Counted from the stretch's first letter, positions 9,017 to 17,055 are shown. The stretch is DNA of 64,000 bases from Micromonospora sp. WMMD1082 (GCF_029626175.1 NZ_JARUBM010000002.1:7366597-7430596); one strand, 5' to 3'. Numbers and translations are program-made. Notes: generated by a model not told the origin, from the letters alone.

Positions 9017-9136
9017 ATGCGCATCGGCAACACGGAGATCCGGCCCGCCGGCGGCGGCCTCGGCTGCCTCCTGATGATCCTCTTCTCGATCGTCGCCTCG
9101 ATCGTCCTGACCGTGCTGATCAACCTGATCCTGTAA
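9017..9136 (+). CDS. 39-residue single-helix membrane peptide
   Basis: ATG 9017 opens a 39-residue peptide: a polar head of ~14 residues (RIGNTEIRPAGGG) and a hydrophobic helix (LGCLLMILFSIVASIVLTVL). It starts 22 bases after the oxidoreductase stop; GGGATGGGAT upstream could be a weak ribosome site. Its last 17 bases overlap the end of the convergent gene. Similar mini-membrane proteins are conserved in actinomycetes, so I think it real, but no function can be stated. Confidence 0.6.
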   Translation: MRIGNTEIRPAGGGLGCLLMILFSIVASIVLTVLINLIL

Positions 9137-9953
9137 CCGCCGGCCCCGGCGGCCCAGCCCACCCCGGCGGTCCCGGCGGGGCGGGTGGGGAGAGGTCGAA
9201 CTCCGCGAGGACCGGGTAGTGGTCGGAGGCGTGCTCGGCGTCGCCGCCGCGTACCACCCGGGCGCCGGTGCAGCGGGCGGCCAGGGCGGAAGTGCCGAGC
9301 AGGTAGTCCAGGCGCATGTCGGCGAACTCCACCCCGCCGTGCCCGGTCGGCACGGTCGGTCCGGCGGCCGCCGCCAGATCCACCAGCCCGGTGGCGAGCA
9401 GCCGGGCCACCGCCCGGGTGTCCACCGTCCGCCCGTCCGGGCGCAGGTGCCGGCGACGGTACGCGGGCGGCAACCGGCCCACCCGATCGGCGTGCTCCGC
9501 GTACGGGTCGAGGGTGTTCAGGTCGCCGGCGAGCAGCGCCAGGGCGGCGCGGTCCCGGCGCAGCGCGGCGGCCGCCCACCCGGCCTCGACCAGCCGGCGG
9601 GTGCCCGAGTACGGGTGGAGATGGGTGCCGAGCACGGTCAACGGACCGGCGTCGGTGCCCAGCACCACCCGCTGCGCCGAGTGGTGGAACGGCCGGCGGA
9701 CCGGCGCGGCGTCCAGCACCGGCCAGGGCGGGCGCACCAGTACCGCGACCGGCTGCCCCAGCCAGGAGCCCGCCAGGTACGCCCGCAGGCCGGCAGCGGC
9801 GGCGAAGCCCGCCACGTCGAGGCCGCCCAACTCCTGCACGGCGAGCACGTCCGGCCGCTGCTCGGCGATCACCCGGGCCAGCCGGTCGCGCCGGTCGGGA
9901 CCGCCACGGTCCTGCCCGCCGGTGCGGATGTTCCAGGTCATCAGCCGCAGCAC
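9120..9953 (-). CDS. Endonuclease/exonuclease/phosphatase-family protein
   Basis: 277 residues from GTG 9953; ATG 9941 (MTWNIR) is an alternative. The fold's landmarks are all visible: MTWNIRTGG, AVQELGG, LGTHLHPY, LLAGDLNT, MRLDYLL and ASDHYPVLAEF, which carry the metal-binding and catalytic His/Asp residues. No signal peptide, so cytoplasmic. Substrates in this superfamily range from DNA to phosphoinositides and sphingolipids; the neighbouring lipid phosphatase and lipid kinase genes hint at a phospholipid substrate, but this is only inference. It begins seven bases after the PAP2 gene and is probably in the same operon. Confidence 0.85.
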   Translation of the reverse strand: MLRLMTWNIRTGGQDRGGPDRRDRLARVIAEQRPDVLAVQELGGLDVAGFAAAAGLRAYLAGSWLGQPVAVLVRPPWPVLDAAPVRRPFHHSAQRVVLGTDAGPLTVLGTHLHPYSGTRRLVEAGWAAAALRRDRAALALLAGDLNTLDPYAEHADRVGRLPPAYRRRHLRPDGRTVDTRAVARLLATGLVDLAAAAGPTVPTGHGGVEFADMRLDYLLGTSALAARCTGARVVRGGDAEHASDHYPVLAEFDLSPPAPPGPPGWAGPPGPAVTGSG

Positions 9954-9960
9954 GGTCGGC

Positions 9961-11451
9961 TCAACCCGGTCGGCCGGCCCGGGCCAGCTCGTCGTCGAGG
10001 GTGTCCACGTCCGCCGACTCGATCTCGGGTCGGTTGCCTTCCCGCACGTCCTCGTTGGGGCGGATCGCCCAGTAGAGCAGCCCGATCCAGAGCGCGGCGA
10101 GAATGATCGCGCCCAGGAAGTCCGTCGGGTGGTGCATCCCCCGGTACATCCGGGAGACCGCCACCCCGACCGGCAGGATCACCGCCGCCGCCACGAAGAG
10201 CCACCGCCACCAGCGGTCGGTACGCGGCAGGACGATGACGGCGATGACGATCCACAGGCACAGGGTGGCCGCGATGTGGCCGGAGGGGAAGGAGGAGGTC
10301 GGCATCGGGCCGTCCAGGTTCTCCACCGGCGGGCGTGGCCGGTCCACCGCCGCGGCGGAGGCGAGGAAGAGGGTCAGCTCGCCGAACATGGTCAGCGCCA
10401 CGAACAGCACCGGCCGCCAGCGCCGCCAGACCGCCAGCACCAGCGGGCAGAAGACCAGCGAGACCGCCATGATGGCGTGGGTGTCGCCGGCCTTGCTCCA
10501 CCACCAGCTGACGTCGTCGAGCAGCGGGGTGCCGTGCGACGCGAACCAGTTCGGCACCACCTCGTCGAGGCTGGCGAGGAAGGTGCCGCCGGCGTGGTAG
10601 CTGGCGAACATGCCGAAGGCGTAGAGGGCGCCGAAGACCAGCACCCAGCCGACGACGATCTCGGCGACACCGGCGCGGGCGTGCGGCAGCAGCTTCTCCT
10701 CGTCCGGCGCGGGCGCCACCTCGTGGGCGGCCTCCGGCTCCAGCCCGTCCGTCAGCGGCGTCGCGGGCCGGCCCCGCTCCAACCGCCACAGCCGGAAGGC
10801 GTACGCGGTGACGCCGAGCCAGGCCGCGCCGAGCAGCCAGGCACCGATCACGTCGGAGAGGAAGTGCACGCCGAGCGCGACCCGGGTGAACCCGATCAGG
10901 AAGACGACGGTACCGACCAGGATCATCGCTGCCCGGCGCCAGCGGCGGGCCATCGCCGGCAGGAACACCAGCAGCAGCGCGCCGTAGGCAACCATCGACC
11001 CGAGGGCGTGCCCGCTGGGAAAGCTCTGGCCGGCATACGTGCCGATCGGCACCGCCACCTCGGGGCGCAACCGGTCGACCAGGGTCTTCAGCGAGGGGTC
11101 GAGGATCAGCGCCCCCGCGCCGGTGACGATCAGGAAGACGGCGAGCCGGCCCTGCCGGCGGATCAGCAACCCGACCACGGCGACGGTGACCAGCCAGACG
11201 ATGACCGGGCGCCCGCCGAGGTCGGTGATGGCGTTGAGCACCGTCACCAGCGGGCCGACCGGTGCCACCTGGTCGTTCAGCCACCGCGCCACGCCGTGGT
11301 CCACGTCGTACAGCGGCGACCATCGCACCCGGACCAGCACCAGCACCAGCCCGAAGCCGACCCCGGCACCGAGCACGAGCGCCAGGCCGGCGAGCGTACG
11401 CTCGGTGAAGTGCCCGAGCGGGCGTCGCAGTACGTCTCTGACCGCACCCAC
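9961..11451 (-). CDS. Membrane protein with two fused PAP2 phosphatase domains
   Basis: 496 residues. It holds two complete PAP2 (phosphatidic-acid phosphatase type 2) domains in one chain. The first has KTLVDRLRP, SFPSGHALG and RVALGVHFLSDVIG; the second has DRPRPPVENL, SFPSGHIAATLC and RMYRGMHHPTDFLG. These are the three signature motifs of the family, with the catalytic His in each GH and in each H-x3-D block. About ten membrane spans alternate with an acidic hydrophilic linker near the middle. Single-domain homologues are about 220 residues, so this is a tandem fusion. Expected activity: dephosphorylation of lipid phosphates or undecaprenyl pyrophosphate at the outer face of the membrane. 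Confidence 0.9.
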   Translation of the reverse strand: MGAVRDVLRRPLGHFTERTLAGLALVLGAGVGFGLVLVLVRVRWSPLYDVDHGVARWLNDQVAPVGPLVTVLNAITDLGGRPVIVWLVTVAVVGLLIRRQGRLAVFLIVTGAGALILDPSLKTLVDRLRPEVAVPIGTYAGQSFPSGHALGSMVAYGALLLVFLPAMARRWRRAAMILVGTVVFLIGFTRVALGVHFLSDVIGAWLLGAAWLGVTAYAFRLWRLERGRPATPLTDGLEPEAAHEVAPAPDEEKLLPHARAGVAEIVVGWVLVFGALYAFGMFASYHAGGTFLASLDEVVPNWFASHGTPLLDDVSWWWSKAGDTHAIMAVSLVFCPLVLAVWRRWRPVLFVALTMFGELTLFLASAAAVDRPRPPVENLDGPMPTSSFPSGHIAATLCLWIVIAVIVLPRTDRWWRWLFVAAAVILPVGVAVSRMYRGMHHPTDFLGAIILAALWIGLLYWAIRPNEDVREGNRPEIESADVDTLDDELARAGRPG

Positions 11452-11532
11452 GGCAGCCTCCTTCGCCTCTGGCGTGGCGCTGTACCCGACGGGACACCCC
11501 GATACACCCGGCGGCGCGACAGCCCGGCCCGG

Positions 11533-12549
11533 CTAGAGCGCGGTCATCTCGCCCGTGTCGACCAGGGCGACGCGCTGCGTGTCCGGCTCCCACAGGTCCG
11601 GCTTGGCCGGCTCCTGCACACCGATGCGGACCGCCTCCAGCTGGGCCGCGAAGGAGAGGCCGCCGAAGAGCGCCATCCCGGTGAGGTTCGCCCAGAGCAG
11701 CAGCGCCATGATCCCGGCCAGCGCGCCGTAGGTCTGCCCGAAGTCCTCACTGAAACGCACGTAGCCGGCGAGCAGCAGGCTGGCCAGCCACCACAGCGCG
11801 GTGGCGATGCCGGCGCCGAAGAAGAGCCAGGACAGGCCGGGCTGCCGGCGTCGGGGCGCGTGGCGGAACAGCACCGCGACGGCCAGCACCGTCAACCCGA
11901 GGCTGAGCGGCCAGCGCACCAGGTCCCAGACGACGCTGGCGGCGTCGCCCCACGCGTAGTGGCGTTCGACCGAGTCGCCCATCGGCCCGCCGCCGACCAG
12001 GATGAGGAACCCGGCCAGCGCCGGCAGGCCGGCGGTGACGGCGAGGACGGCCGCCCGCACGTACTTCCACAGTGCCGGGCGGTCCCGCTCGACGCCGTAG
12101 ATCCGGTTGGCTCCGCGCTCGATCTGCGCCATCGTGGTGGTCAGCGCCACCAGCCCGGTGATCAGGCCCAGGACGAGCGCCACCTCGCCGATCTCCTCGA
12201 CCCGTTCGGCGCCCGCGCTCTCCCCCTCGCCGAGTAGGCCGGCGACCATCTGCTCACTGGTGCCGGGGGTCAGCGCGAGCACGGTGTCGGCGACCACCTC
12301 GCCGCCCTCCGCCACCCCCAGCTCGGAGATCAGCCCGGTCAGGGCGATCAGGAACGGCACCACGGCGAGGCACAGCTGGAACGCGAAGGCCCGGGAGTGG
12401 CTGAATCCGTCGCCGTAGCGGAACCGGGTGAAGGCGTCGCGCAGCAGGTGCCAGCCGCCCTCCCGGCGCAGCGTCCGCCACGCGTGATCGGCGCAGAGCT
12501 GCTCGTCGGACATCAGCCGCGTCTCCGGCACCATCCGAGTACTACTCAC
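11533..12549 (-). CDS. YihY/virulence factor BrkB family membrane protein
   Basis: 338 residues from GTG 12549, with AAAGGCGG upstream; an extension to 12591 is possible but runs through a repeated intergenic motif. Typical family pattern: an N-terminal FTRFRYGDGFSHSRAFAF, six hydrophobic segments, and GALAGIMALLLWANLTGMALFGG near the C-terminus. The family is of unclear function. It follows the lipid-kinase gene and precedes the PAP2 gene, all leftward. Confidence 0.88.
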   Translation of the reverse strand: MSSTRMVPETRLMSDEQLCADHAWRTLRREGGWHLLRDAFTRFRYGDGFSHSRAFAFQLCLAVVPFLIALTGLISELGVAEGGEVVADTVLALTPGTSEQMVAGLLGEGESAGAERVEEIGEVALVLGLITGLVALTTTMAQIERGANRIYGVERDRPALWKYVRAAVLAVTAGLPALAGFLILVGGGPMGDSVERHYAWGDAASVVWDLVRWPLSLGLTVLAVAVLFRHAPRRRQPGLSWLFFGAGIATALWWLASLLLAGYVRFSEDFGQTYGALAGIMALLLWANLTGMALFGGLSFAAQLEAVRIGVQEPAKPDLWEPDTQRVALVDTGEMTAL

Positions 12550-12600
12550 GGGGCCGCCTTTCGTTCGCGACTGCGGGGCTCGCAAGCTCACTCCTCGCGC

Positions 12601-13644
12601 TCACGGGTGCCCCTCCTCGACCAGGCGCTCACCCCGCTCGGCGGCGGCCGTCGCGTCCTCGGCCAGGTCGGGTGCCCGCTCCGGCCTCGGTACGCAGAGC
12701 CACAGCGCCCGCCGCCGGATCTGCGCCCGCAGGGTGCGGCCGGGTTCGATCAGGTCGCCGTCCAACTCGCGCGGCTGGTTCCGGTTGCTGGATATCTCCA
12801 CTCGGCGGGCGCGGTACACCTCCATCCGGGGCACCCGCTCGGCTCGGCGCAGCACCGCCCAGCCGAGCGAGAGCCAGTGCCGCAGCGTCCGGGGGGTGAG
12901 CACGGCGACGTCGAGGTAGCCGTCGTCCGGCTCGGCCTCGGTGAGCAGGGTCAGCCCGCCCTGGAGCCGACCGACGTTGGCGACCAGCACCGAGCGGGCG
13001 CGGCGGCGCAGTGGCGGCTGGTCGTCGAGGCGGATCCGTACTTTCATCGGCCGGTCCCGCAGGTGTCGGGTGGCTCCCACCACGTACGCCGGCCAGCCGA
13101 TCCGCCGCTTGGTCGTCTCGCTGGTGGCGGCCAGCATCTGGGCGTCGAAGCCCATACCGGCCATCACCGCGAAGTGGTGCCCGTCCACCTCACCGACGTC
13201 GAGCAGCCGCCGCCCGCGCTCGACGGCCACCGCCAGCCCGGCGGCCAGGTCGTCGGAGAGTCCCAGATTGGCCGCGAGCAGGTTGCCGGTGCCCTGCGGC
13301 AGGACGGCGAGCACCACCTCGGTGCCGACCAGGGCATCGACGCAGGCCCGTACGGTGCCGTCGCCGCCGCAGGCGAAGACCACGTCGACGCCGGCGGCGA
13401 GAGCCTGCTCGGTCTGACCCCGGCCGGGATCGTCCGCGGTGGTCTCGAACCAGAGCGGCTCGGGCCAGCCGGCTGCCGCGAGCGTGTCGCCGACCGTACG
13501 GCGCAGCGCGTCCTGGTCCGCCACCTTGACCGGGTTGAGCACCACCGCGCTGCGCAGCGCGCCCTTGTCCCATCCACCATCCACCGCGCCAGTGTGCAGC
13601 ACCGCCCACCCCTGAGCGACCCGAGCCAGCGCACCCCGACCCAC
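12601..13644 (-). CDS. Diacylglycerol kinase-family lipid kinase
   Basis: 347 residues from GTG 13644. The DAGK catalytic domain is clear: AVVLNPVKV, the nucleotide loop CGGDGTVRACVDAL, and VLPQGTGNLLAANLGL; a C-terminal beta-sandwich ends with ELDGDLIEPGRTL. It would phosphorylate diacylglycerol or a related lipid using ATP, so it is functionally opposite to the PAP2 phosphatase downstream. The start is uncertain: no ribosome site precedes GTG 13644, and an inverted repeat ends only three bases upstream. Internal GTGs before AVVLNP are alternatives. Confidence 0.85.
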   Translation of the reverse strand: MGRGALARVAQGWAVLHTGAVDGGWDKGALRSAVVLNPVKVADQDALRRTVGDTLAAAGWPEPLWFETTADDPGRGQTEQALAAGVDVVFACGGDGTVRACVDALVGTEVVLAVLPQGTGNLLAANLGLSDDLAAGLAVAVERGRRLLDVGEVDGHHFAVMAGMGFDAQMLAATSETTKRRIGWPAYVVGATRHLRDRPMKVRIRLDDQPPLRRRARSVLVANVGRLQGGLTLLTEAEPDDGYLDVAVLTPRTLRHWLSLGWAVLRRAERVPRMEVYRARRVEISSNRNQPRELDGDLIEPGRTLRAQIRRRALWLCVPRPERAPDLAEDATAAAERGERLVEEGHP

Positions 13645-13647
13645 CGG

Positions 13648-13710
13648 CGTTGATCATGAAGTTGTTGTCACCCCCCCCGGCGTGTCGGGACAACAACTTC
13701 ATGATCAACG
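13648..13710. terminator. Long inverted repeat, probable bidirectional terminator
   Basis: 22-nt perfect arms (13648-13669 and 13689-13710; GACAACAACTTCATGATCAA and complement) around a C-rich 19-nt loop. It lies between the IS element and the lipid-kinase gene. Before the IS inserted it would have stood directly downstream of the Clp N-domain gene, which suggests a terminator now separated from its gene. Confidence 0.6.
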
Positions 13711-13727
13711 ACACGGGTACGGGTGGG

Positions 13728-13737
13728 GGGTTAGGCG
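13728..13737. repeat. Target site duplication, left
   Basis: GGGTTAGGCG directly left of the IS end; identical to 15235-15244. Confidence 0.9.
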
Positions 13738-15234
13738 CAATGCCGCTCAGTTAGGGTTCTGGGCCGGTCGTCAACCCTGCTGTGGCGAGGATGTTGATGT
13801 TGATCGTGGCTTGGTAGTTGGTGCGGTCGATGGTGCCTTTGGCGCGGTGTTTGGAGATTGCTCGTTTGACCACGTGAGGGCTGACTCGGGTGCGGCGTGG
13901 GGGCAGTGGGTCGGCCAGGACTGCGCGGCCGATGGCGCCGACGAGGTCGATGGTGGTCTCGGCGATGACACCTGCGGCGTGGATGATCTGGTCGCGGGCG
14001 GCGTGCAGCGCGATGGTGAAGCTGGCCCGGTCGGGGCTGGTCGTGGGTTGGCTGGCGGTGGCGTCAGCCATCGCCAGCCGGACCGCCTGGTAGGCGGCCA
14101 GTAGGGCGTAGACCTCCTGGTTTACCCCGTTCGGGGTCCGTGCCCGCAGGACCCGTCCGCCCAGCAGGGTGGACTTCAGCTCCAGGTACGCCGTCTCGAT
14201 CTCCCAGCGTTGGTGGTAGAGGGTGACCAGATCCAGGGCGGGGAAGCGGCGCTGGTCGGTGAGGGTGGTGATCAACCGGTACCGGCCGACGTGGCGTTTA
14301 CCGTTCATGCTCACGACGATCTCGGCGTCAACGACCCGGACCGTCATCGCGCCGATGACAGACAGCCAGGACCCGTCGCGATGGCGGCGGATGACGGGCA
14401 GCCGCCGGTCGTCCTTGTCGCGGATGAGCAGGTCAGCGCCGGTGCCGGCGAACTGTTCGATCATCTGACGGGCGGCGAACCCACGATCGGCCAGCAGCAG
14501 CATTCCTGGGCGCAGGCAGCTCAGCAGCCGGCCGGCGCAGCCCAGTTCACCGATGCTGATCGGCGCGAACACGGCGTCGATGACAGCGCGAGTGCCGCAC
14601 GCCACGACGGCGACCAGCCGCAGCATCGGATACCCCGACCCACCGTGGCTGCCCGCCTGACGCGGATAGACCCTCAAGTTCGCCGTAGTGTCGGGCACGA
14701 ACATGCTGGTGCCGTCGATCGCGCACACCAGCAGACCCCGCCACCGGGCGGCCCCCGCCGGCGGACCCGACAGCAGCCGGAACAACGCCACCAGAGGCTT
14801 GTCCCCGACCCGCCGGCGAGCCTGCGACAGCGCCGAGGACGTCGGCAGCGCCACTGTCAACCCGTCCAGCCCGGCAACCAACCGAGCCCACACCTGCCGG
14901 TAACCGACCTCAGCGAACAACCCCGCCGCGAGCAGCAGATACACCACCACCCGCGACGGCAGATCCCGCACCCGCGACTGCACACCACCGGCCTCGGCCA
15001 GCACCGCATCGACCATCTCGAACGGCACCTGCTGCGTCAACTCACCCAGATGACCCGGCGCGAACCGCCCCGCAGCCACCGTGATCGTGGACGTGATGGC
15101 AGACTGTTCCAACGGCGGGGCTCCCGGTCCAGAGGCTGTCTTGGAGTGACAAACCTCTATACCGAGACCCCGCCGTCCTCGTCTACCACCACACCCCTTG
15201 ACACACGCCCCGCCCCCTTAACTGAGCGGCATTG
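13738..15234 (-). mobile_element. Complete IS4-family insertion sequence, 1497 bp
   Basis: Bounded by inverted repeats CAATGCCGCTCAGTTA (left, 13738) and its complement (right end 15234), with an extra base in the right copy further in. It carries one intact transposase gene, and a 10-bp direct repeat flanks it, a duplication length typical of IS4-family insertions. The transposase stop codon lies within the left inverted repeat. Intact gene, near-perfect ends and exact target duplication suggest a recent and possibly still mobile copy. Confidence 0.93.
13751..15112 (-). CDS. IS4-family DDE transposase
   Basis: 453 residues, uninterrupted. It has the IS4 N-terminal domain (~20-110), then a DDE core with Asp133 (CAIDGTSMF), Asp209 (LLLADRGF) and the YREK signature Tyr299, Arg302, Glu306, Lys313 with exact 2-3-6 spacing. 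The remaining ~130 residues form the C-terminal helical part. It transposes the element by cut and paste. Confidence 0.95.
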   Translation of the reverse strand: MEQSAITSTITVAAGRFAPGHLGELTQQVPFEMVDAVLAEAGGVQSRVRDLPSRVVVYLLLAAGLFAEVGYRQVWARLVAGLDGLTVALPTSSALSQARRRVGDKPLVALFRLLSGPPAGAARWRGLLVCAIDGTSMFVPDTTANLRVYPRQAGSHGGSGYPMLRLVAVVACGTRAVIDAVFAPISIGELGCAGRLLSCLRPGMLLLADRGFAARQMIEQFAGTGADLLIRDKDDRRLPVIRRHRDGSWLSVIGAMTVRVVDAEIVVSMNGKRHVGRYRLITTLTDQRRFPALDLVTLYHQRWEIETAYLELKSTLLGGRVLRARTPNGVNQEVYALLAAYQAVRLAMADATASQPTTSPDRASFTIALHAARDQIIHAAGVIAETTIDLVGAIGRAVLADPLPPRRTRVSPHVVKRAISKHRAKGTIDRTNYQATININILATAGLTTGPEP

Positions 15235-15244
15235 GGGTTAGGCG
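15235..15244. repeat. Target site duplication, right
   Basis: GGGTTAGGCG directly right of the IS end. Bases 15238-15240 (TTA) are the complement of the TAA stop of the Clp N-domain gene, so the duplication covers that stop codon. Confidence 0.9.
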
Positions 15245-15816
15245 GGGGTGCGGAGGGCGGTTTCTACTTGGCGGCGGGTGGCGGGCAGGTCTACGCCGGC
15301 TTCGGTGAGGACCAGCGCGGCGAGGCCGTTGCCCTCGCGCAGCAGGCCGAGCAGGATGTGCTCGGTGCCGATGTGGCGGTGGCGCAGCCGCAGCGCCTCG
15401 CGCAGCGACAGCTCCAGCACCTTCTTCGCCCGAGCGGAGAACGGGCCGCCCACCTGCCGTCGCCGGCCCCAGCGGCGGCGCGGCGCCGGCATGGCCTCGC
15501 GCAGCGCATCGGGGCCGAACGACTCCTCGATCCGGGCCACGATGGCGGCCAGGTCGATGCCGATCTCGCGTAGTGCGGCGGCGTCGGCCTCGGCCAGGCC
15601 ACTGCCGCCGGTCTCGGTGTGCCGACGGATGCGCTCGCGCAGGTCGTCGGCGGTGACACCGGCGTCGCGGAGCACCCGCACGGCCAGACCGTCACCGTCG
15701 GCGAGGATGGCGAGCAGCAGGTGCTCGGTGCCGACCGGCCGCTGGCCCTCGACACGGGCCTCGTCGCGCGCCCGCCGCACCACCGCACGGGCACGGTCGG
15801 TGAATCGTTCGAACAT
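15238..15816 (-). CDS. Clp N-domain protein (ClpC/ClpA N-terminal repeats without ATPase)
   Basis: 192 residues from ATG 15816, with GGGAGG upstream (GTG 15819 is an alternative). Two Clp N-terminal repeats are visible: one begins FTDRARAVVRRARDEA and has GTEHLLLAIL; the second begins FSARAKKVLELSLREA and has GTEHILLGLLREGNG. There is no AAA+ module, so it is not a Clp ATPase itself. It is likely an adaptor or competitor that binds Clp substrates or ClpC partners. It is coupled to the upstream HTH gene by TGATG overlap. An IS4 element is inserted exactly at its stop codon without altering the protein. Confidence 0.88.
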   Translation of the reverse strand: MFERFTDRARAVVRRARDEARVEGQRPVGTEHLLLAILADGDGLAVRVLRDAGVTADDLRERIRRHTETGGSGLAEADAAALREIGIDLAAIVARIEESFGPDALREAMPAPRRRWGRRRQVGGPFSARAKKVLELSLREALRLRHRHIGTEHILLGLLREGNGLAALVLTEAGVDLPATRRQVETALRTPA

Positions 15817-16052
15817 CACGCCTCCCAGGAGGATCCGACCGCCGGTCGCCCGGCGTGCTTCTTGTGGACCGCCTGCCGGCTGACCTCGAGCGCGTCGGCG
15901 ATCTCCTGCCAGGACCAGCCCTGCCGTCGGGCGTTGTCCACCTGGACCACCTCAAGCCGTTCGAGCAGCCGGCGCAGGGCGCGGACCGCGCGCAGGCCGA
16001 CCCGCGGGTCGGTGCTGCCGGCCGCGGCCGCGAGTTCCGTTGCCTGACTCAT
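15816..16052 (-). CDS. Small helix-turn-helix regulator coupled to the Clp N-domain gene
   Basis: 78 residues. Residues ~38-65 (NARRQGWSWQEIADALEVSR then QAVHKKH) form a helix-turn-helix of the sigma-70 region 4/TrfB type. No effector domain. The ATG at 16052 is six bases past a TAGGTT -10 box and has no Shine-Dalgarno, suggesting a leaderless message. Two TGTCAA/TTGACA palindromes overlap this promoter, so autorepression is likely. The stop overlaps the next ATG. The pair probably forms a small stress operon linked to Clp proteolysis. Confidence 0.82.
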   Translation of the reverse strand: MSQATELAAAAGSTDPRVGLRAVRALRRLLERLEVVQVDNARRQGWSWQEIADALEVSRQAVHKKHAGRPAVGSSWEA

Positions 16053-16054
16053 GC

Positions 16055-16099
16055 TGTCAACCTACATTGACATCAGGAGTACGTCAACCTCAGTTGACA
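16055..16099 (-). promoter_or_regulatory. Promoter of the HTH-Clp operon with two palindromic operators
   Basis: On the minus strand TTGACG (16087-16082) is followed after 17 nt by TAGGTT (16064-16059), a good -35/-10 pair, then 6 nt to ATG. Two palindromes cover it: TGTCAA-N6-TTGACA at 16055-16072 and CGTCAA-N6-TTGACA at 16082-16099, with centres 27 bp apart. A dimeric repressor bound there would block polymerase. Confidence 0.7.
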
Positions 16100-16143
16100 A
16101 CATCAGGGACACGCCCCTCCGGGCCAGACGGCGTGCGGTGGTG

Positions 16144-16539
16144 TCAGGTTGGCCCGGCGGCGACCTCGGCGGTGCTCCGGAGGATGCAGAACTCGTTCCC
16201 CTCCGGATCGGCGAGCACTACCCAACCGGTTCCATCTGCGTTGCGCCGGTCGTCGACGGTGGTCGCACCCAGCTCGATCAGTCGGGCCAACTCGGCGTCG
16301 CGCGAGCCTTCGACCGGACGCAGGTCCAAGTGGATTGGGTTCTTGACCTGCTTCGACTCCGGCACCTCGATGAAGAGCAGTCGATGCGTCCGGTCCCGAG
16401 ACAAGATCATGCATTCCTCGTGCCCCGGCTCGTTCGGATCATCAGGGTCCTCGACGTAGTCGAGGACGGCCTGCCACCAGCGGCACAGGGTGTACGCATC
16501 GGCGCAGTCGACGCTGGTATGAGAGATAAAGGACGTCAC
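16144..16539 (-). CDS. VOC (glyoxalase/bleomycin resistance-like) family protein
   Basis: 131 residues from GTG 16539 (VTSFISHTSVDCADAYTLC). Two beta-alpha-beta-beta-beta halves with HLDLRPVEGSRDAE and a final VVLADPEGNEFCIL are typical of the glyoxalase-like subgroup. Substrate unknown. It stands alone, convergent to the HTH operon's promoter side. Confidence 0.82.
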   Translation of the reverse strand: MTSFISHTSVDCADAYTLCRWWQAVLDYVEDPDDPNEPGHEECMILSRDRTHRLLFIEVPESKQVKNPIHLDLRPVEGSRDAELARLIELGATTVDDRRNADGTGWVVLADPEGNEFCILRSTAEVAAGPT

Positions 16540-16668
16540 CCGGGCATCGTTGCATCCGGTACGCGGCCGGGCCGACGAGCGGGCACGCTTCACCGAGCGC
16601 GATCGTGACAGCAGGTACGTGGTCAGAGGCGGCCCGCGTCGACGCCGGGACCGTTCTACCCTGCCCCG

Positions 16669-17055
16669 GTGCGGATCGACCTGGTTGCTCTGATCGTCAA
16701 CGACTACGACCCCGCGATCGAGTTCTTCACCGGCGTGCTGGGCTTCGACCTCGTGGAGGACGCACCCTCGCTGACGAACGACGGGCGACCCAAGCGGTGG
16801 GTCGTGGTGCGGCCGCCCGGCGCGCAGAGCGGAATCCTGCTCGCCCGTGCGGACGGGGACCGCCAACGCGCGACGGTGGGTGACCAGGCCGCAGGGCGGG
16901 TCGGCTTCTTCCTCCGGGTCGATGACTTCGATGCCTCGTACGCGCGGATGGTCGAAGCCGGGGTCACCTTCGTCCGGGAGCCACGCACCGAGCCGTACGG
17001 CCGCGTCGCGGTCTTCCTCGACATCGCCGGCAACCGCTGGGACCTGCTCGGCTGA
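16669..17055 (+). CDS. VOC family protein
   Basis: 128 residues from GTG 16669 (MRIDLVALIVNDYDPAIEFF), ending FLDIAGNRWDLLG, the usual VOC C-terminal strand. A TACCCT hexamer ends six bases before the GTG and there is no ribosome site, so the message is probably leaderless. Not closely alike in sequence to the VOC protein on the other strand just upstream. Confidence 0.85.
   Translation: MRIDLVALIVNDYDPAIEFFTGVLGFDLVEDAPSLTNDGRPKRWVVVRPPGAQSGILLARADGDRQRATVGDQAAGRVGFFLRVDDFDASYARMVEAGVTFVREPRTEPYGRVAVFLDIAGNRWDLLG

Noticed and set aside
9316..12237. A 973-codon open frame on the plus strand
   Set aside because: It is antisense to the EEP, PAP2 and BrkB genes; its product is low-complexity His/Gln/Arg/Gly with no domain, an effect of high GC.
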